A DNA stretch of 64,000 nucleotides, taken from assembly GCF_031179145.1 (NCBI RefSeq), contig NZ_JAPSIB010000014.1:51976-115975 (forward strand), written 5' to 3'. The notes under the pieces are model-generated. The model had not been told where the DNA came from, ran no database searches, and saw nothing but the letters and a program-made list of their open reading frames with translations. Position numbers and translations under genes: made by a program. Shown here one piece after another: positions 53,798-62,532 of the stretch (the stretch's first letter is position 1; every line of letters starts with the position of its first letter). The stretch comes from Brevibacterium sp. Its GTDB lineage: Bacteria; Actinomycetota; Actinomycetes; Actinomycetales; Brevibacteriaceae.

Positions 53798-54639
53798 GCG
53801 CGAACGACCTGAGCGCTGCGGTTCTCGCCCTCGCCCGCCTCGGCGAGGTCGAGGAGTCGATGGATCGGGCCCGCAGTGCCTGCACCGATCTGCGCTGGCA
53901 CAATGCTCTGCGCAAGCGCATTCCGGAAGCCGCCGCCGAGGCGACCGTGCGGTCGGCACGGTCCTCGGCCGCCCTCGAAGGCGCCAGGTATCCGACGAAT
54001 TTCGTGCGTGAGGTCATCGCCGGCCGAGCGGTTCCCGACGACCTGTCGGGAACGCAGCTCGCCGCGGCGGTGCGGGTTGCCGCCCACGCCGCGGAGCTGA
54101 GTGCGCAGGCTCACCCGCTGCGGGGGAACCTTCTGCGCGTGCTCTCCACGATGTCTGTCGCGGCGGGCGCGGGGCTCGTCGACGACGATCGTCTCGGTCG
54201 GCCCCGCCTCGGCGAGGAGCTGCCCGGTGACCTGGCAGGACTTCCCGCACCGCCGCCTCCCGCCGAGGTGCTCGAGCGTCTGCGTGCCCTCGAGGAGATC
54301 CTGGCGGAGGAATCCCTGCCCGGACTCGTCGTCGCCGCCCTGCTGCACGGGGAGATCCTGGCGCTGCGCCCCTTCGCCATCGGCAACGGACTCATCGCGC
54401 GGGCGCTCTTCCGGATCCACATGGTGACCTCCGGCGTCGACCCCACCGGGGTCGCGGTCCCGGAGGCCGCGTTCCTCGACGATGCGACCGGCTACGGTCA
54501 GGCCGGCAACGCCTACGCGACCGGGCGCGACGTGCCCGGCTTCATCGTCTCGTGCGCGCAGGCTGTGGAAAAAGGAGCCGGTGAGGGCCGCATGATCTGT
54601 CAGGCGGTTCAGGCGGGACGGCTCCCGCGCACCGACTGA
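53794..54639 (+). CDS. Fic-fold protein lacking the catalytic histidine
   Basis: 281 residues from the GTG at 53794, overlapping the previous stop (GTGA). The Fic core appears as LRPFAIGNGLIARAL (191-205), aligned to HPFxxGNGRxxR: Arg192 replaces the catalytic His and Leu200 replaces the first Arg, while Pro193, Phe194, GNG (197-199) and Arg203 remain. The N-terminal inhibitory-helix motif SxxxEG is kept (Ser58, Glu62, Gly63). AMPylation by the usual mechanism should be impossible. Family members upstream of Tad clusters are annotated as oxidoreductases or Fic proteins without evidence; role unknown. Confidence 0.75.
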   Translation: MSANDLSAAVLALARLGEVEESMDRARSACTDLRWHNALRKRIPEAAAEATVRSARSSAALEGARYPTNFVREVIAGRAVPDDLSGTQLAAAVRVAAHAAELSAQAHPLRGNLLRVLSTMSVAAGAGLVDDDRLGRPRLGEELPGDLAGLPAPPPPAEVLERLRALEEILAEESLPGLVVAALLHGEILALRPFAIGNGLIARALFRIHMVTSGVDPTGVAVPEAAFLDDATGYGQAGNAYATGRDVPGFIVSCAQAVEKGAGEGRMICQAVQAGRLPRTD

Positions 54640-54672
54640 TCAGCGTGAACACCGAAACGTTCAGACGAAGGG

Positions 54673-54703
54673 CGGCTCCTGTGACTTGAGTGCACAGGAG
54701 CCG
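54673..54703 (+). terminator. Hairpin after the Fic-like gene
   Basis: CGGCTCCTGTG (54673-54683) pairs perfectly with CACAGGAGCCG (54693-54703) around a nine-base loop, 34 bases after the stop. There is no T-run, so termination is plausible but not certain. Confidence 0.5.
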
Positions 54704-54775
54704 CTGTCGTCTCCGCCTGTCCACAGGCGCCCCCGTCCCCTGGCGGAAGGCTCCGGCCGGATGCACCCTGGGGGC

Positions 54776-55777
54776 ATGCAGGTCTCCCTCATCACCGACC
54801 TCGGTGCGATCATCGAGGAATGCGCACGAGTCGCCGAGAGCATCGGCATCGCCCTGAAAGTCCTGCCCCCGGACTCCGGCGGCTGGCAGAACTCCTCCCT
54901 CATTCTCCTCGGCGAGGACGTCAGGGAAGCGCCGGCAGCGGATCGGGCCGATCGGATCCTCGTCGTCCTCGACGGAGACGAACCGAACTCGGCGTGGAAG
55001 CGTGCGGCCCACCTCGGCGTCGAACAGCTGGCAGTGCTGCCCTCGGCGGCCGAATGGCTGAGCCAGCGGATGATCGCGGCTGTCGAGCCGCCCGTGGCGC
55101 CCGGGACGACGGTGGGAGTCATCGCCGGCTGCGGCGGTGCCGGCGCGTCGGTCCTCTCCTGCGCGCTCGCCCGGCGGGCCGGACCCAACACGGTCCTCGT
55201 CGACGCCGACCCCCTCGGAGGCGGGCTCGACCTCGTGCTCGGAGCGGAACAGGTGCCCGGCCCCAGATGGTCGGACCTCAGCTCCTCCCGCGGGCAGTTG
55301 CGGCCTTCGACGCTCAGCGATGCCCTGCCTCGACACGAGGGACTGGCCATCCTGTCCTGGGGCCGCGGAGACACGCTCGACCTCGACCCGGACGTGTTCG
55401 ACGACTTCCTCGCCGCTGCCGGACAGGCGTTCGACCTCGTCATCGTCGACCTGCCCCGCCACGCGCCCCCGCAGTGGACCAGGCGCTGCCATCACGTCCT
55501 CCTTGTCGCCCCCGCGCGAGTCCGTTCGGCCGTGGCCGCCTCGCAGGTCGCGAAGCGATTGTCCCAATCCCATCCCGACGTCCGTCTCGTCGTCAGGGAG
55601 ACCGGACCCGGCGGTCTCGACGCCCAGCTGCTGGCCGACTCCATCGGCCTCGGGCTGGCCGGCAGCATCCGCGACGACCGCGGCCTCTCCGCAGCCGTCG
55701 ATCGAGGGGAGGGCATCCCCGGCGGTGCCAGGCTGGGTCGGCTCGTCGATCGGCTCCTGGGGGAGTGGGCCCCATGA
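54776..55777 (+). CDS. ssd: Ssd/TadZ-like MinD-family protein of the Tad locus
   Basis: 333 residues from the ATG at 54776. An N-terminal receiver-like part (1-100) and a MinD/ParA-like domain (about 110-320) with VIAGCGGAGAS at 115-125, a Walker A whose lysines are missing, then VLVDADPLGGGLDLVLG and LVIVDLPRHAPP. The same lysine-less Walker motif is known for mycobacterial Ssd (Rv3660c), which sits beside the tad genes. It may localise the pilus machine or influence septation. ATGA overlap with tadA. An alternative ATG at 54761 adds five residues. Confidence 0.82.
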   Translation: MQVSLITDLGAIIEECARVAESIGIALKVLPPDSGGWQNSSLILLGEDVREAPAADRADRILVVLDGDEPNSAWKRAAHLGVEQLAVLPSAAEWLSQRMIAAVEPPVAPGTTVGVIAGCGGAGASVLSCALARRAGPNTVLVDADPLGGGLDLVLGAEQVPGPRWSDLSSSRGQLRPSTLSDALPRHEGLAILSWGRGDTLDLDPDVFDDFLAAAGQAFDLVIVDLPRHAPPQWTRRCHHVLLVAPARVRSAVAASQVAKRLSQSHPDVRLVVRETGPGGLDAQLLADSIGLGLAGSIRDDRGLSAAVDRGEGIPGGARLGRLVDRLLGEWAP

Positions 55778-56940
55778 GCGAATGGCTCGACGCCTCGCTG
55801 GTCGCGGAGGTCCGCAAGACCCTGCTCGACGACCCCGGCCCCATCACCACGGCCGCCGTCGCCGAGGCGGTGCAGCGGACCGGCCGGGTGCTCGGCTCCA
55901 GTGCGCTGCTCGAACTCGTCACCCGACTGTCCGCGCAGCTGTCCGGGGCGGGGCCCCTGCAGTCCGTGCTCGAAGTGCCCGGGACCACCGACGTGTTCGT
56001 CAACGGACCGCGCGAGATCTTCGCCGACACCGGCGACGGTCCCGTGCCGCTCGATCTGTCCCTGGGGTCGGAGGACGATGTCCGATCCTTGGCCGTGCGC
56101 CTGGCCGCCCTCGGCGGTCGCCGGCTTGATGACTCCAGCCCGTTCGTCGACGTGCGCCTGCCCGATGGCGTGCGCATGAACGCGGTCGTCCCACCCATCT
56201 CCGGTGAGAACACGATCATCTCCTTCCGCGTGCCCCGCCGCTCGGGCTTCACGTTCGACGATCTGAGCGGGGACTTCATTCCCGCGGACGTGGCGGAACT
56301 CCTCACCGAGGCGGTCCGGTCCCGGGCGAACATCCTCATCTCCGGCGGCACCGGAACCGGCAAGACCGTCCTCCTCGGCGCACTGCTGGGACTGGTCGCT
56401 GAGGACCAGCGGATCGTCATCGTCGAGGACTCCCGCGAGCTCATCGTCGGTCACCCGCACGTGGTGCAGCTGGCAGCCCGACAGTCCAATGTCGAAGGCG
56501 GCGGCGAGGTGACACTGACCGACCTCGTCCGCAACGCACTGCGCATGCGACCCGACCGCCTCGTCGTCGGTGAGTGCCGGGGAGCCGAAGTCCGTGACAT
56601 GCTCACCGCGCTCAACACCGGCCACGAGGGCGGCTGCGCGACCATCCACGCGAACACCGCCGAGGCGGTGCCGAGTCGTCTGGCCGCCCTCGGCGCCCTC
56701 GCCGACATGAAGCCGCAGGCGGTGCACTCACAGATGGCGACCGCCATCGACCTGGTCATCCACCTGCGCAGGACGGGCGCCGTCCGCGGCATGACCGAGC
56801 TGGCGATTCCGACCAGGGAGACTCCCGAGACGGTGGTGATGGAACCGGTGTGGGGCAGAGCCTCGGCGCAGACCGAGGGAACATTCAATCGGCGCGCGCT
56901 CGCACGATTGGAAGCCGTGCTGGACCAGAAGACGGCATGA
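55774..56940 (+). CDS. tadA: TadA/CpaF-type secretion ATPase
   Basis: 388 residues. A GSPII_E/VirB11-type ATPase: N-terminal domain (1-170) with GTTDVFVNG, Walker A GGTGTGKT (191-198), Walker B-region RLVVGECRGAEVRDMLTALN and the His box HEGGCATIHAN. It powers assembly of the Flp pilus in the cytoplasm. It overlaps ssd (ATGA) and tadB (ATGA), so the whole group is one operon. Confidence 0.93.
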   Translation: MSEWLDASLVAEVRKTLLDDPGPITTAAVAEAVQRTGRVLGSSALLELVTRLSAQLSGAGPLQSVLEVPGTTDVFVNGPREIFADTGDGPVPLDLSLGSEDDVRSLAVRLAALGGRRLDDSSPFVDVRLPDGVRMNAVVPPISGENTIISFRVPRRSGFTFDDLSGDFIPADVAELLTEAVRSRANILISGGTGTGKTVLLGALLGLVAEDQRIVIVEDSRELIVGHPHVVQLAARQSNVEGGGEVTLTDLVRNALRMRPDRLVVGECRGAEVRDMLTALNTGHEGGCATIHANTAEAVPSRLAALGALADMKPQAVHSQMATAIDLVIHLRRTGAVRGMTELAIPTRETPETVVMEPVWGRASAQTEGTFNRRALARLEAVLDQKTA

Positions 56941-57641
56941 TGGTCCTCGCCATCGCGGTGCTCGTGGCGCTCGCCGTTGTGCTCAGCTCCCCGGTCGATC
57001 CGCGGGCGCGGCTGCGGGAGCTGCTCCCGCACCGAGGTGACGGAGACGAGAGCGACCGGTCGGGTTCCGGGCGCGGCCGAGCGAAATCCCCCGCCGGCCG
57101 GGCCGACCCCGAACGGGAGAGGCTGTGGGCGATCTCCGCCGTCGAGAACTGCGCCCACCTGCTCAAGGTCGGGATGACCCCGCAGGCGGTGATGGCGACG
57201 CTGAGCCGCCAGAACATGCAGCTCCGGCCGATCTCCCGGGCGATCGCTCTGGGTGAGGACCCCGGCCGCGCGATCGCGACCCGCCACGACGGACTGTCGA
57301 GAGTCGCCGCCGAGGTGTTCGCCGGGATGGCAGCCGTGTGGACGGTCTCCGAACGGTCGGGAGCCCCGGCTGCCGACATGATCCTCCGGTATGCGGCCGC
57401 GCAGAGGGATGCCCTCGACGCCGACCGTGAACGGCGGATCGCGATGGCCGGGCCGCGGGCGACCGTTCGCGTGCTCAGCTGGCTGCCGCTGCTCGGAATG
57501 GGGCTGGGTCTGCTCATCGGGGTGGAGCCGATCGACCTCGTCACGGGCCTGCCAGGTCGCCTGAGCGTCGCCGCCGGGATCGTCCTCTACATCCTCGGAC
57601 GGCTGTGGATGAAGCGGATGATGCTGCAGGCGCAGCGATGA
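56937..57641 (+). CDS. tadB: TadB-like inner-membrane pilus assembly protein
   Basis: 234 residues from the ATG at 56937. An N-terminal membrane segment (about 3-20) precedes a type II secretion F (T2SSF) domain (about 50-170: ENCAHLLKVGMTPQAVMATL, SRVAAEVFAGMAAVW), and two C-terminal membrane helices (about 180-225). It is shorter than classical TadB, as usual for actinobacterial Tad loci. ATGA overlap with tadA. Confidence 0.83.
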   Translation: MMVLAIAVLVALAVVLSSPVDPRARLRELLPHRGDGDESDRSGSGRGRAKSPAGRADPERERLWAISAVENCAHLLKVGMTPQAVMATLSRQNMQLRPISRAIALGEDPGRAIATRHDGLSRVAAEVFAGMAAVWTVSERSGAPAADMILRYAAAQRDALDADRERRIAMAGPRATVRVLSWLPLLGMGLGLLIGVEPIDLVTGLPGRLSVAAGIVLYILGRLWMKRMMLQAQR

Positions 57642-57685
57642 ATGCAGGTGCAGCGATGAATGCAGGTGCTGCGATGGATGCAGGA
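57632..57685 (+). repeat. Three 18-base repeats across the tadB stop
   Basis: GCAGCGATGAATGCAGGT at 57632-57649 and 57650-57667, with a third diverged copy to 57685. The first copy contains the tadB stop (TGA at 57639), and each copy carries ATG followed by an A/G-rich stretch. It fills the tadB-tadC gap and may be a slipped duplication of a start region. Confidence 0.7.
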
Positions 57686-57699
57686 GGAGGGGCGCACTG

Positions 57700-58293
57700 A
57701 TGGTTGCGATACTCGTCGGAGCATTCGTGGCCGCGGCAGTCCTGCTGTGGTCGGGCACCTCTGCTGGGCGTCTGTCGAAACTCCTCGCGGACGCCGAGGC
57801 GAAGGGGTCGGGCGTGTTGTCCCGGTCGGGAACGAACGGCCGGGGCATCGAGATGACGTCCGAGTCCGCGGTGTCCGACGAACAGTTAGCCTTCGATCTC
57901 GATCTGGTCGCCATCTGCCTCACCTCCGGACTTCCCATCCCGGTCGCACTCACCCTCACCGCGGGGGCGACGGGCGACCGGTCGGGGTTCGAGAGGATGG
58001 CACGCGTCCTGTCGATCGGCGGACAGGAGCTGTCCGATGATGACCGCCTGCTTCCGGTGCTCGAGGTGTTCGAGTTCTCCGAACGCACCGGCGTCGGCCC
58101 GGCACCGCTGATCGAAGCAGTGTCCAAGGAGCTCCGTGATTCCTCCCGCCGGCGACGACAGGAAGCGGCGGCCGCTCTGGGCGTCAAGCTCGTCGTTCCC
58201 CTGGGACTGTGCATCCTCCCGGCCTTCCTCCTGCTCTCGGTCGTACCGGTCGTGATCTCGCTGCTGAGCGATCTGACTTCCGTGTTCTTCTGA
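57700..58293 (+). CDS. tadC: TadC-like inner-membrane pilus assembly protein
   Basis: 197 residues. One N-terminal membrane segment (2-18), then a T2SSF domain (about 65-165: LDLVAICLTSGLPIPVALTL, EVFEFSERTGVGPAPLIEAV) and one or two C-terminal helices (about 168-195). Together with TadB it should form the platform for Flp pilin assembly. GGAGGAGG lies before the ATG. Confidence 0.83.
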   Translation: MVAILVGAFVAAAVLLWSGTSAGRLSKLLADAEAKGSGVLSRSGTNGRGIEMTSESAVSDEQLAFDLDLVAICLTSGLPIPVALTLTAGATGDRSGFERMARVLSIGGQELSDDDRLLPVLEVFEFSERTGVGPAPLIEAVSKELRDSSRRRRQEAAAALGVKLVVPLGLCILPAFLLLSVVPVVISLLSDLTSVFF

Positions 58294-58333
58294 CGTGGAC
58301 CTTTGTCTCAGGAGTCTCGCCGGCACGCATTGG

Positions 58334-58346
58334 TAGGGTCGGGTCA
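58334..58346 (+). promoter_or_regulatory. Leaderless-type promoter (-10 TAGGGT) of the GNAT gene
   Basis: TAGGGT at 58334-58339, six bases, then the ATG at 58346; no ribosome site. It suggests the GNAT gene has its own promoter inside the pilus locus. Confidence 0.5.
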
Positions 58347-58948
58347 TGGCACCGATCCCTCCCTTCAACCAGCTCTCCGACGTCGAACAAGCCGTCGACT
58401 ATGCCGAGAATCTCTTCGTCGGCCGCTACGTCCGCCTCCGTGCACTGCGCGAAGACGACCTGCCCTACCTCGAACAGTGGTGGTTCGATCCATCGATCGT
58501 CGTCCTGCAGAACACCACTGTCCTGCCCTGGCCGGAGGGCGGGGTGTCGGAGCAGTTCCAGCAGTGGAGCGCGAACAGGGACACCAGCTCGGTCGGTTTC
58601 AGCATCGAGCTGACCGAGACCGAGGAGTTCGTCGGACATGTGACTCTCTTCGGTCGCAATCCCATCAACCAGTCCGCGACATTGGCGATCATCGTCGGCC
58701 CGGAGTTCCACGGGCGCGGATACGGCTCGGACGCCGTGCGGCTCGCGATCCGCTACGGCTTCCTGCAACTGGGACTCAACCGGATCGAACTGCAGACGTG
58801 GGCTTTCAACGCACGCGGAATCGCCTCCTATAAGAAGGCCGGATTCGTCGAGGAAGGGCGCCGTCGGGAGGCCGTGTTCTTCAACGGTCGTCGCCACGAC
58901 GAGGTGATGATGGCGATCCTCAGGGACGATTGGGCCGGCAACCGCTGA
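58346..58948 (+). CDS. GNAT-family N-acetyltransferase inside the Tad locus
   Basis: 200 residues. The RimJ/RimL-like fold with the acetyl-CoA loop VGPEFHGRGYGSDAVRL (residues about 128-144) and ELQTWAFNARGIASYKKAGF. It would acetylate an amine, perhaps a protein N-terminus or small molecule. It sits between tadC and the pilin gene, where no acetyltransferase is expected, and it has an own leaderless-type promoter, so its link to the pilus is uncertain. Confidence 0.88.
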   Translation: MAPIPPFNQLSDVEQAVDYAENLFVGRYVRLRALREDDLPYLEQWWFDPSIVVLQNTTVLPWPEGGVSEQFQQWSANRDTSSVGFSIELTETEEFVGHVTLFGRNPINQSATLAIIVGPEFHGRGYGSDAVRLAIRYGFLQLGLNRIELQTWAFNARGIASYKKAGFVEEGRRREAVFFNGRRHDEVMMAILRDDWAGNR

Positions 58949-59117
58949 CTCGTCCTTCTTCGTCGGGGGACACACCTTCCACTCATGCTCGATCACCCTG
59001 TGAACTGTCGACCTGTTTCCACAGGGCCGAAGCCGAGGCTCGACGGCGATGCGATCCTGCCTCCACTCTGAGAATCAGTCCGCAGACTGCGGGCGACCGT
59101 CTCACAAGGAGCAGGCA

Positions 59118-59399
59118 ATGACCGCATTCACATTCGACCCGAACCTCGACGAGGACCCCATGGGTTCCGGCGACGAACCGACGGCCTTCGACGACGACCA
59201 GTACTCCGCCCCGTGGCCGCCGATGGTCCGTGACGACGAACCCTGGGGTCCTGACGCCGGTGCGACCACTGCCGAGTATGCGATCACCACCTTGGCAGCG
59301 TGCGGGTTCGCCGCACTGCTCGTCGTCGTTCTCAAATCCGAGCCGATCAGGGAACTCGTCACCGGCGTCATCCAGACCGCGCTCGGCCTCGGAAGCTGA
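59118..59399 (+). CDS. Flp-type pilin (DUF4244)
   Basis: 93 residues, ATG 59118 with AAGGAGCAGG upstream. A 47-residue acidic leader precedes GATTAEYAITTLAACGFAAL (48-67), with Gly48 and Glu53-Tyr54 at +5/+6, the Flp prepilin-peptidase site. The mature pilin would be only 45 residues, almost all hydrophobic. A long leader of this type is usual in the actinobacterial DUF4244 group (Rv3656c-like). No prepilin peptidase gene is in the window. It is followed by the TadE-like gene after one base. Confidence 0.83.
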   Translation: MTAFTFDPNLDEDPMGSGDEPTAFDDDQYSAPWPPMVRDDEPWGPDAGATTAEYAITTLAACGFAALLVVVLKSEPIRELVTGVIQTALGLGS

Positions 59400-59400
59400 C

Positions 59401-59802
59401 ATGCGCATCGGATGCCCTTGTGAGCCACGACGAGCGGGACGGCGCCGGGGCCACGACGAGGGGACGGCGACCGCCGAATTCGCCGTCGTCATGCCCGCGG
59501 TCGTGTTCCTCCTCGTCGTGCTCACAGGGGCAGCCGCGATCGGCTTCACCCAGCTGCGGGCGTTCGACGCGGCTCGCTCGGCCGCCCGTGAGATCGCCCG
59601 TGGCGAACCTCCCGCCGCGGTGATCGCCGAGGCGAAGAAGCACGCAGGCGAAGCCTCCGACGTGGTGATCAGCAGGGAAGGCGGATACTCGACGGTGCGG
59701 GTGAGCATCCGTCTGCCCTCGCTGATCGTCTTCATGGACGAAGTCGATGCTGCGGCGATCGCCCGCACCGAGGGCGACCGAACACCAGTGTCGATGCCAT
59801 GA
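59401..59802 (+). CDS. TadE-like pseudopilin
   Basis: 133 residues. A short basic N-terminus, then GTATAEFAVVMPAVVFLLVV, the TadE/TadG motif with the conserved Glu-Phe and a membrane helix, and an outer domain with strands (STVRVSIRLPSLIVFMDEV). TadE proteins are minor pilins of the Flp apparatus. ATGA overlap with the next gene. Confidence 0.85.
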   Translation: MRIGCPCEPRRAGRRRGHDEGTATAEFAVVMPAVVFLLVVLTGAAAIGFTQLRAFDAARSAAREIARGEPPAAVIAEAKKHAGEASDVVISREGGYSTVRVSIRLPSLIVFMDEVDAAAIARTEGDRTPVSMP

Positions 59803-60116
59803 CCTCCATCGTCGTCGGGCTGTGCTCATTGCTCATCGTCCTGGTCACGGCGATCGGCGGACTGACCCAGGCCTTCGTCGCCCACAGCACAGCGCAGAAC
59901 GCGGCAGACCTCGGTGCGCTTGCCGCCGCCGATGCGGTGCGCGGACTCGCGACCGGCGATCCCTGCGAAGTCGCGAAGGATGTGGCCGGGCGCAACGGCG
60001 CGACAGTGCGGGACTGCCGGGCCTCGACGTCGGAGCAGAGCGCCTTCGTCGAGGTGGAGGTCGATATTCCCGGCCCGCTGCCGAAAGTGAGGGAGAAGGC
60101 CGTCGCGGGCAGGTAG
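59799..60116 (+). CDS. TadE-like protein of the helicase/secretion neighbourhood type (Rv3654c-like)
   Basis: 105 residues. One N-terminal membrane segment (about 3-26) and HSTAQNAADLGALAAADA, a conserved stretch in this family; two cysteines (DPCEVA, VRDCRA) may form a disulfide outside. It is last in the Tad operon and is followed by the convergent helicase gene, the combination for which the family was named. Confidence 0.82.
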   Translation: MTSIVVGLCSLLIVLVTAIGGLTQAFVAHSTAQNAADLGALAAADAVRGLATGDPCEVAKDVAGRNGATVRDCRASTSEQSAFVEVEVDIPGPLPKVREKAVAGR

Positions 60117-60182
60117 TTGCTGCCCGGCACCCGGTCAGGGCGTCGCGGCCGACCCTGCTGGGGCGCTGCCAGTCGGGCGCTG

Positions 60183-62459
60183 CTAGTCGAGCACTGCGCG
60201 CAGCAGCCTCAGGGCTGCCGCCTTCTCCAGCGGCTCATTGCCGTTTCCGCATTTGGGCGACTGCACGCAGGACGGGCATCCGTCGATGCATTCGCAGGCG
60301 GCGATGGCGTCCCGGGTGGCTCCCAACCAGTCCTCGATGACCTCACTGCCGCGCTCGGCGAATCCCGCCCCACCGGCGAGCCCGTCGTAGACGAACACTG
60401 TCGCCATCCCGGTGTCGGCGTGCATCGCCGTCGAGACGCCGCCGATGTCCCAGCGGTCGCAGCCGGCGAACAGGGGGAGCAACCCGATCGACGCATGCTC
60501 GGCCGCATGGACGGCTCCGGGCAGATCCGCTCGGAGGATCTCCGCTTCATCGAGCAGTGACTGCGGGATCGTCCACCATACGGCTGTGGTCTGCAGCGTC
60601 ATCTCCGGCAGATCGAGTTCGTGTTCGGCGATGATCGCGCCGCCGCGCTTCGACCGCATCCGATAGCCGACGACGTGGTCCTTGACGTCGACGGTGCCGC
60701 TGCATACTGCGACCCCGGAGGGCAGAACCCGCTGCTGGTCGGTGGACACGATCTCGATCTCGGTCAGCGATCTGGCCTGAGTCGTGTAGTCGACCTCGGC
60801 CCGTTCGACGAGCACGACATGATCGTCGAGATCGAGCTCGAGCACGGTGAAGTCCGTCCCCTGGTGCGTGTAGACGGCTCCGGGGTGGGCTCCCGTGTGC
60901 GCCCCCGATTCGTCGACCGTGCCCAGCAATGTCCCAGTGCTCGCCTCCACCAGTCGGAACTGCCCACCTCCGCTGCCCCTGATGTCGGAGAGGTCGGTGG
61001 CCGGGATGTCCTTCGCCCAGAACCAGCCGGCGGGGCGTGCACGCAGGAGCCGACGGTCGACGAGGTCGGCGATCACCTCGGCGGAGTTGTCGGGGAAGTG
61101 CACGAGCTCGGCTCTGGTCAGAGGCACCTCGGCGGCGGCCGCGCACAGGTGCCCGCTGAGCACATAGGGATTCCCGGGATGGATCACGCCGGCGTCGACG
61201 GGGGCGTCGAAGATGACTTCGGGATGGTGGACGACATAGGTGTCGAGCGGGTCGTCGCGGGCGATGAACACCGCCATCCACCGCTGACCCGAGCGCCCGG
61301 CCCGCCCGGCCTGCTGCCACAGGGAGGCGAGAGTCCCGGGCCAGCCGGAGATGATGACGAGGTCGAGTCCGGAGATGTCGATCCCCAGCTCCAGGGCGTT
61401 CGTCGAGGCGACAGCGAGCAGACGACCCGAGCGCAGCGCCGACTCCAGGAGGCGACGCTCCTCGGCCAGATAGCCGCCCCGGTAGGCCGCGACCTTGTCC
61501 TGCAAGGACCCGTCGACCTGACCGACTTGGTCGCGAACAGTTGAAGCGAGAGCCTCGGCCCCGCGGCGAGAGGCGATGAAAGCGATCGATCGGTAGCCGG
61601 CGCACATCGCGTCGGTGAGGACGTCGGCCGCCTCGACCAATCCGCTGCGCCTGTCCCCACCGGGAGACACCGGAGGCTCCCACAGGGCGAAGGCCCCGGC
61701 CGCGCGCGGCGAGGAGTCCTCGCTGACCGCGTGGGCCTCACGACCGGTGAGCTTCGAGAAGGCGACCTCCGGATGCGCCATCGTCGCCGAGGCTCCGATC
61801 ACGACCGGGTTCGCTCCGTAATGGGCGGCGATGCGCAGCAGTCGGCGCACGATCAGAGCCACGTGCGAACCGAACACCCCGCGATAGCGATGGGCCTCGT
61901 CGATGACGATGTAGCGCAGCGACTTGAACAGACGTGCGAACCGCTGGTGCTGCGGCAGGATCCCGCGGTGGAGCATGTCGGGATTGGTGAAGACGACGTT
62001 CGCGTGTCTGCGCGCCCAGTCCTTCGACGCCTGTGAGGTGTCGCCGTCATAGGTCGCCGGCCGCACCCCTCGGACGATGAGCTTCTCCAGCTTGGTCAGC
62101 TGATCGGCGGCCAGCGCTTTGGTGGGGGAGATGTAGATCGCCGAGGCGGTGCGCAGCGTGTCACGGGTGGATTGGACGGATTCGAGGATCGGCAGCCAGA
62201 AGCCCAATGACTTGCCCGAAGCGGTCGGAGTCGCGATGACGACGTCCGATCCCGCCCGTGCGGTCTCGGCGGCTTCGACCTGGTGTCGCCATGGGAGGTC
62301 GACTCCGATGGCATGGCAGGCGTGCCGGAGTTCCTCATCGACCCACTCGGGCCACTCCGACTCGTGCTCGATTCGCTGTGGAACATCGTGCACGTGGACG
62401 ATCCGGTCGTCCCTGACACCGAAGCCGGTGACGATGTCGAGGAGGGCCGAAGAAGTCAT
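60183..62459 (-). CDS. DEAD/DEAH-box helicase of the MrfA (YprA) family
   Basis: 758 residues from the ATG at 62459 (CATAAT, seven bases before it, also fits a leaderless start). Walker A TPTASGKS (77-84), DEAH box (187-190), motif VI QQAGRAGRSGQ, and the C-terminal zinc site Cys724, Cys728, Cys731, Cys737 (spacing 3-2-5). B. subtilis MrfA works in mitomycin C crosslink repair with exonuclease MrfB; no MrfB-like gene is adjacent. The pairing with Tad genes is conserved in actinobacteria. An open frame extends to 63422 but overlaps the divergent methyltransferase. Confidence 0.93.
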   Translation of the reverse strand: MTSSALLDIVTGFGVRDDRIVHVHDVPQRIEHESEWPEWVDEELRHACHAIGVDLPWRHQVEAAETARAGSDVVIATPTASGKSLGFWLPILESVQSTRDTLRTASAIYISPTKALAADQLTKLEKLIVRGVRPATYDGDTSQASKDWARRHANVVFTNPDMLHRGILPQHQRFARLFKSLRYIVIDEAHRYRGVFGSHVALIVRRLLRIAAHYGANPVVIGASATMAHPEVAFSKLTGREAHAVSEDSSPRAAGAFALWEPPVSPGGDRRSGLVEAADVLTDAMCAGYRSIAFIASRRGAEALASTVRDQVGQVDGSLQDKVAAYRGGYLAEERRLLESALRSGRLLAVASTNALELGIDISGLDLVIISGWPGTLASLWQQAGRAGRSGQRWMAVFIARDDPLDTYVVHHPEVIFDAPVDAGVIHPGNPYVLSGHLCAAAAEVPLTRAELVHFPDNSAEVIADLVDRRLLRARPAGWFWAKDIPATDLSDIRGSGGGQFRLVEASTGTLLGTVDESGAHTGAHPGAVYTHQGTDFTVLELDLDDHVVLVERAEVDYTTQARSLTEIEIVSTDQQRVLPSGVAVCSGTVDVKDHVVGYRMRSKRGGAIIAEHELDLPEMTLQTTAVWWTIPQSLLDEAEILRADLPGAVHAAEHASIGLLPLFAGCDRWDIGGVSTAMHADTGMATVFVYDGLAGGAGFAERGSEVIEDWLGATRDAIAACECIDGCPSCVQSPKCGNGNEPLEKAAALRLLRAVLD

Positions 62460-62519
62460 GCTCTCAATTATGTCGCAGCGACCATGAGCGGCTGCACAGC
62501 CCGGCGGAGGCGGAATCGA

Positions 62520-62532
62520 TAGGATCGCGATG
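62520..62532 (+). promoter_or_regulatory. Leaderless-type promoter (-10 TAGGAT) of the methyltransferase
   Basis: TAGGAT at 62520-62525, six bases, then the GTG at 62532. No ribosome site. Confidence 0.5.
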
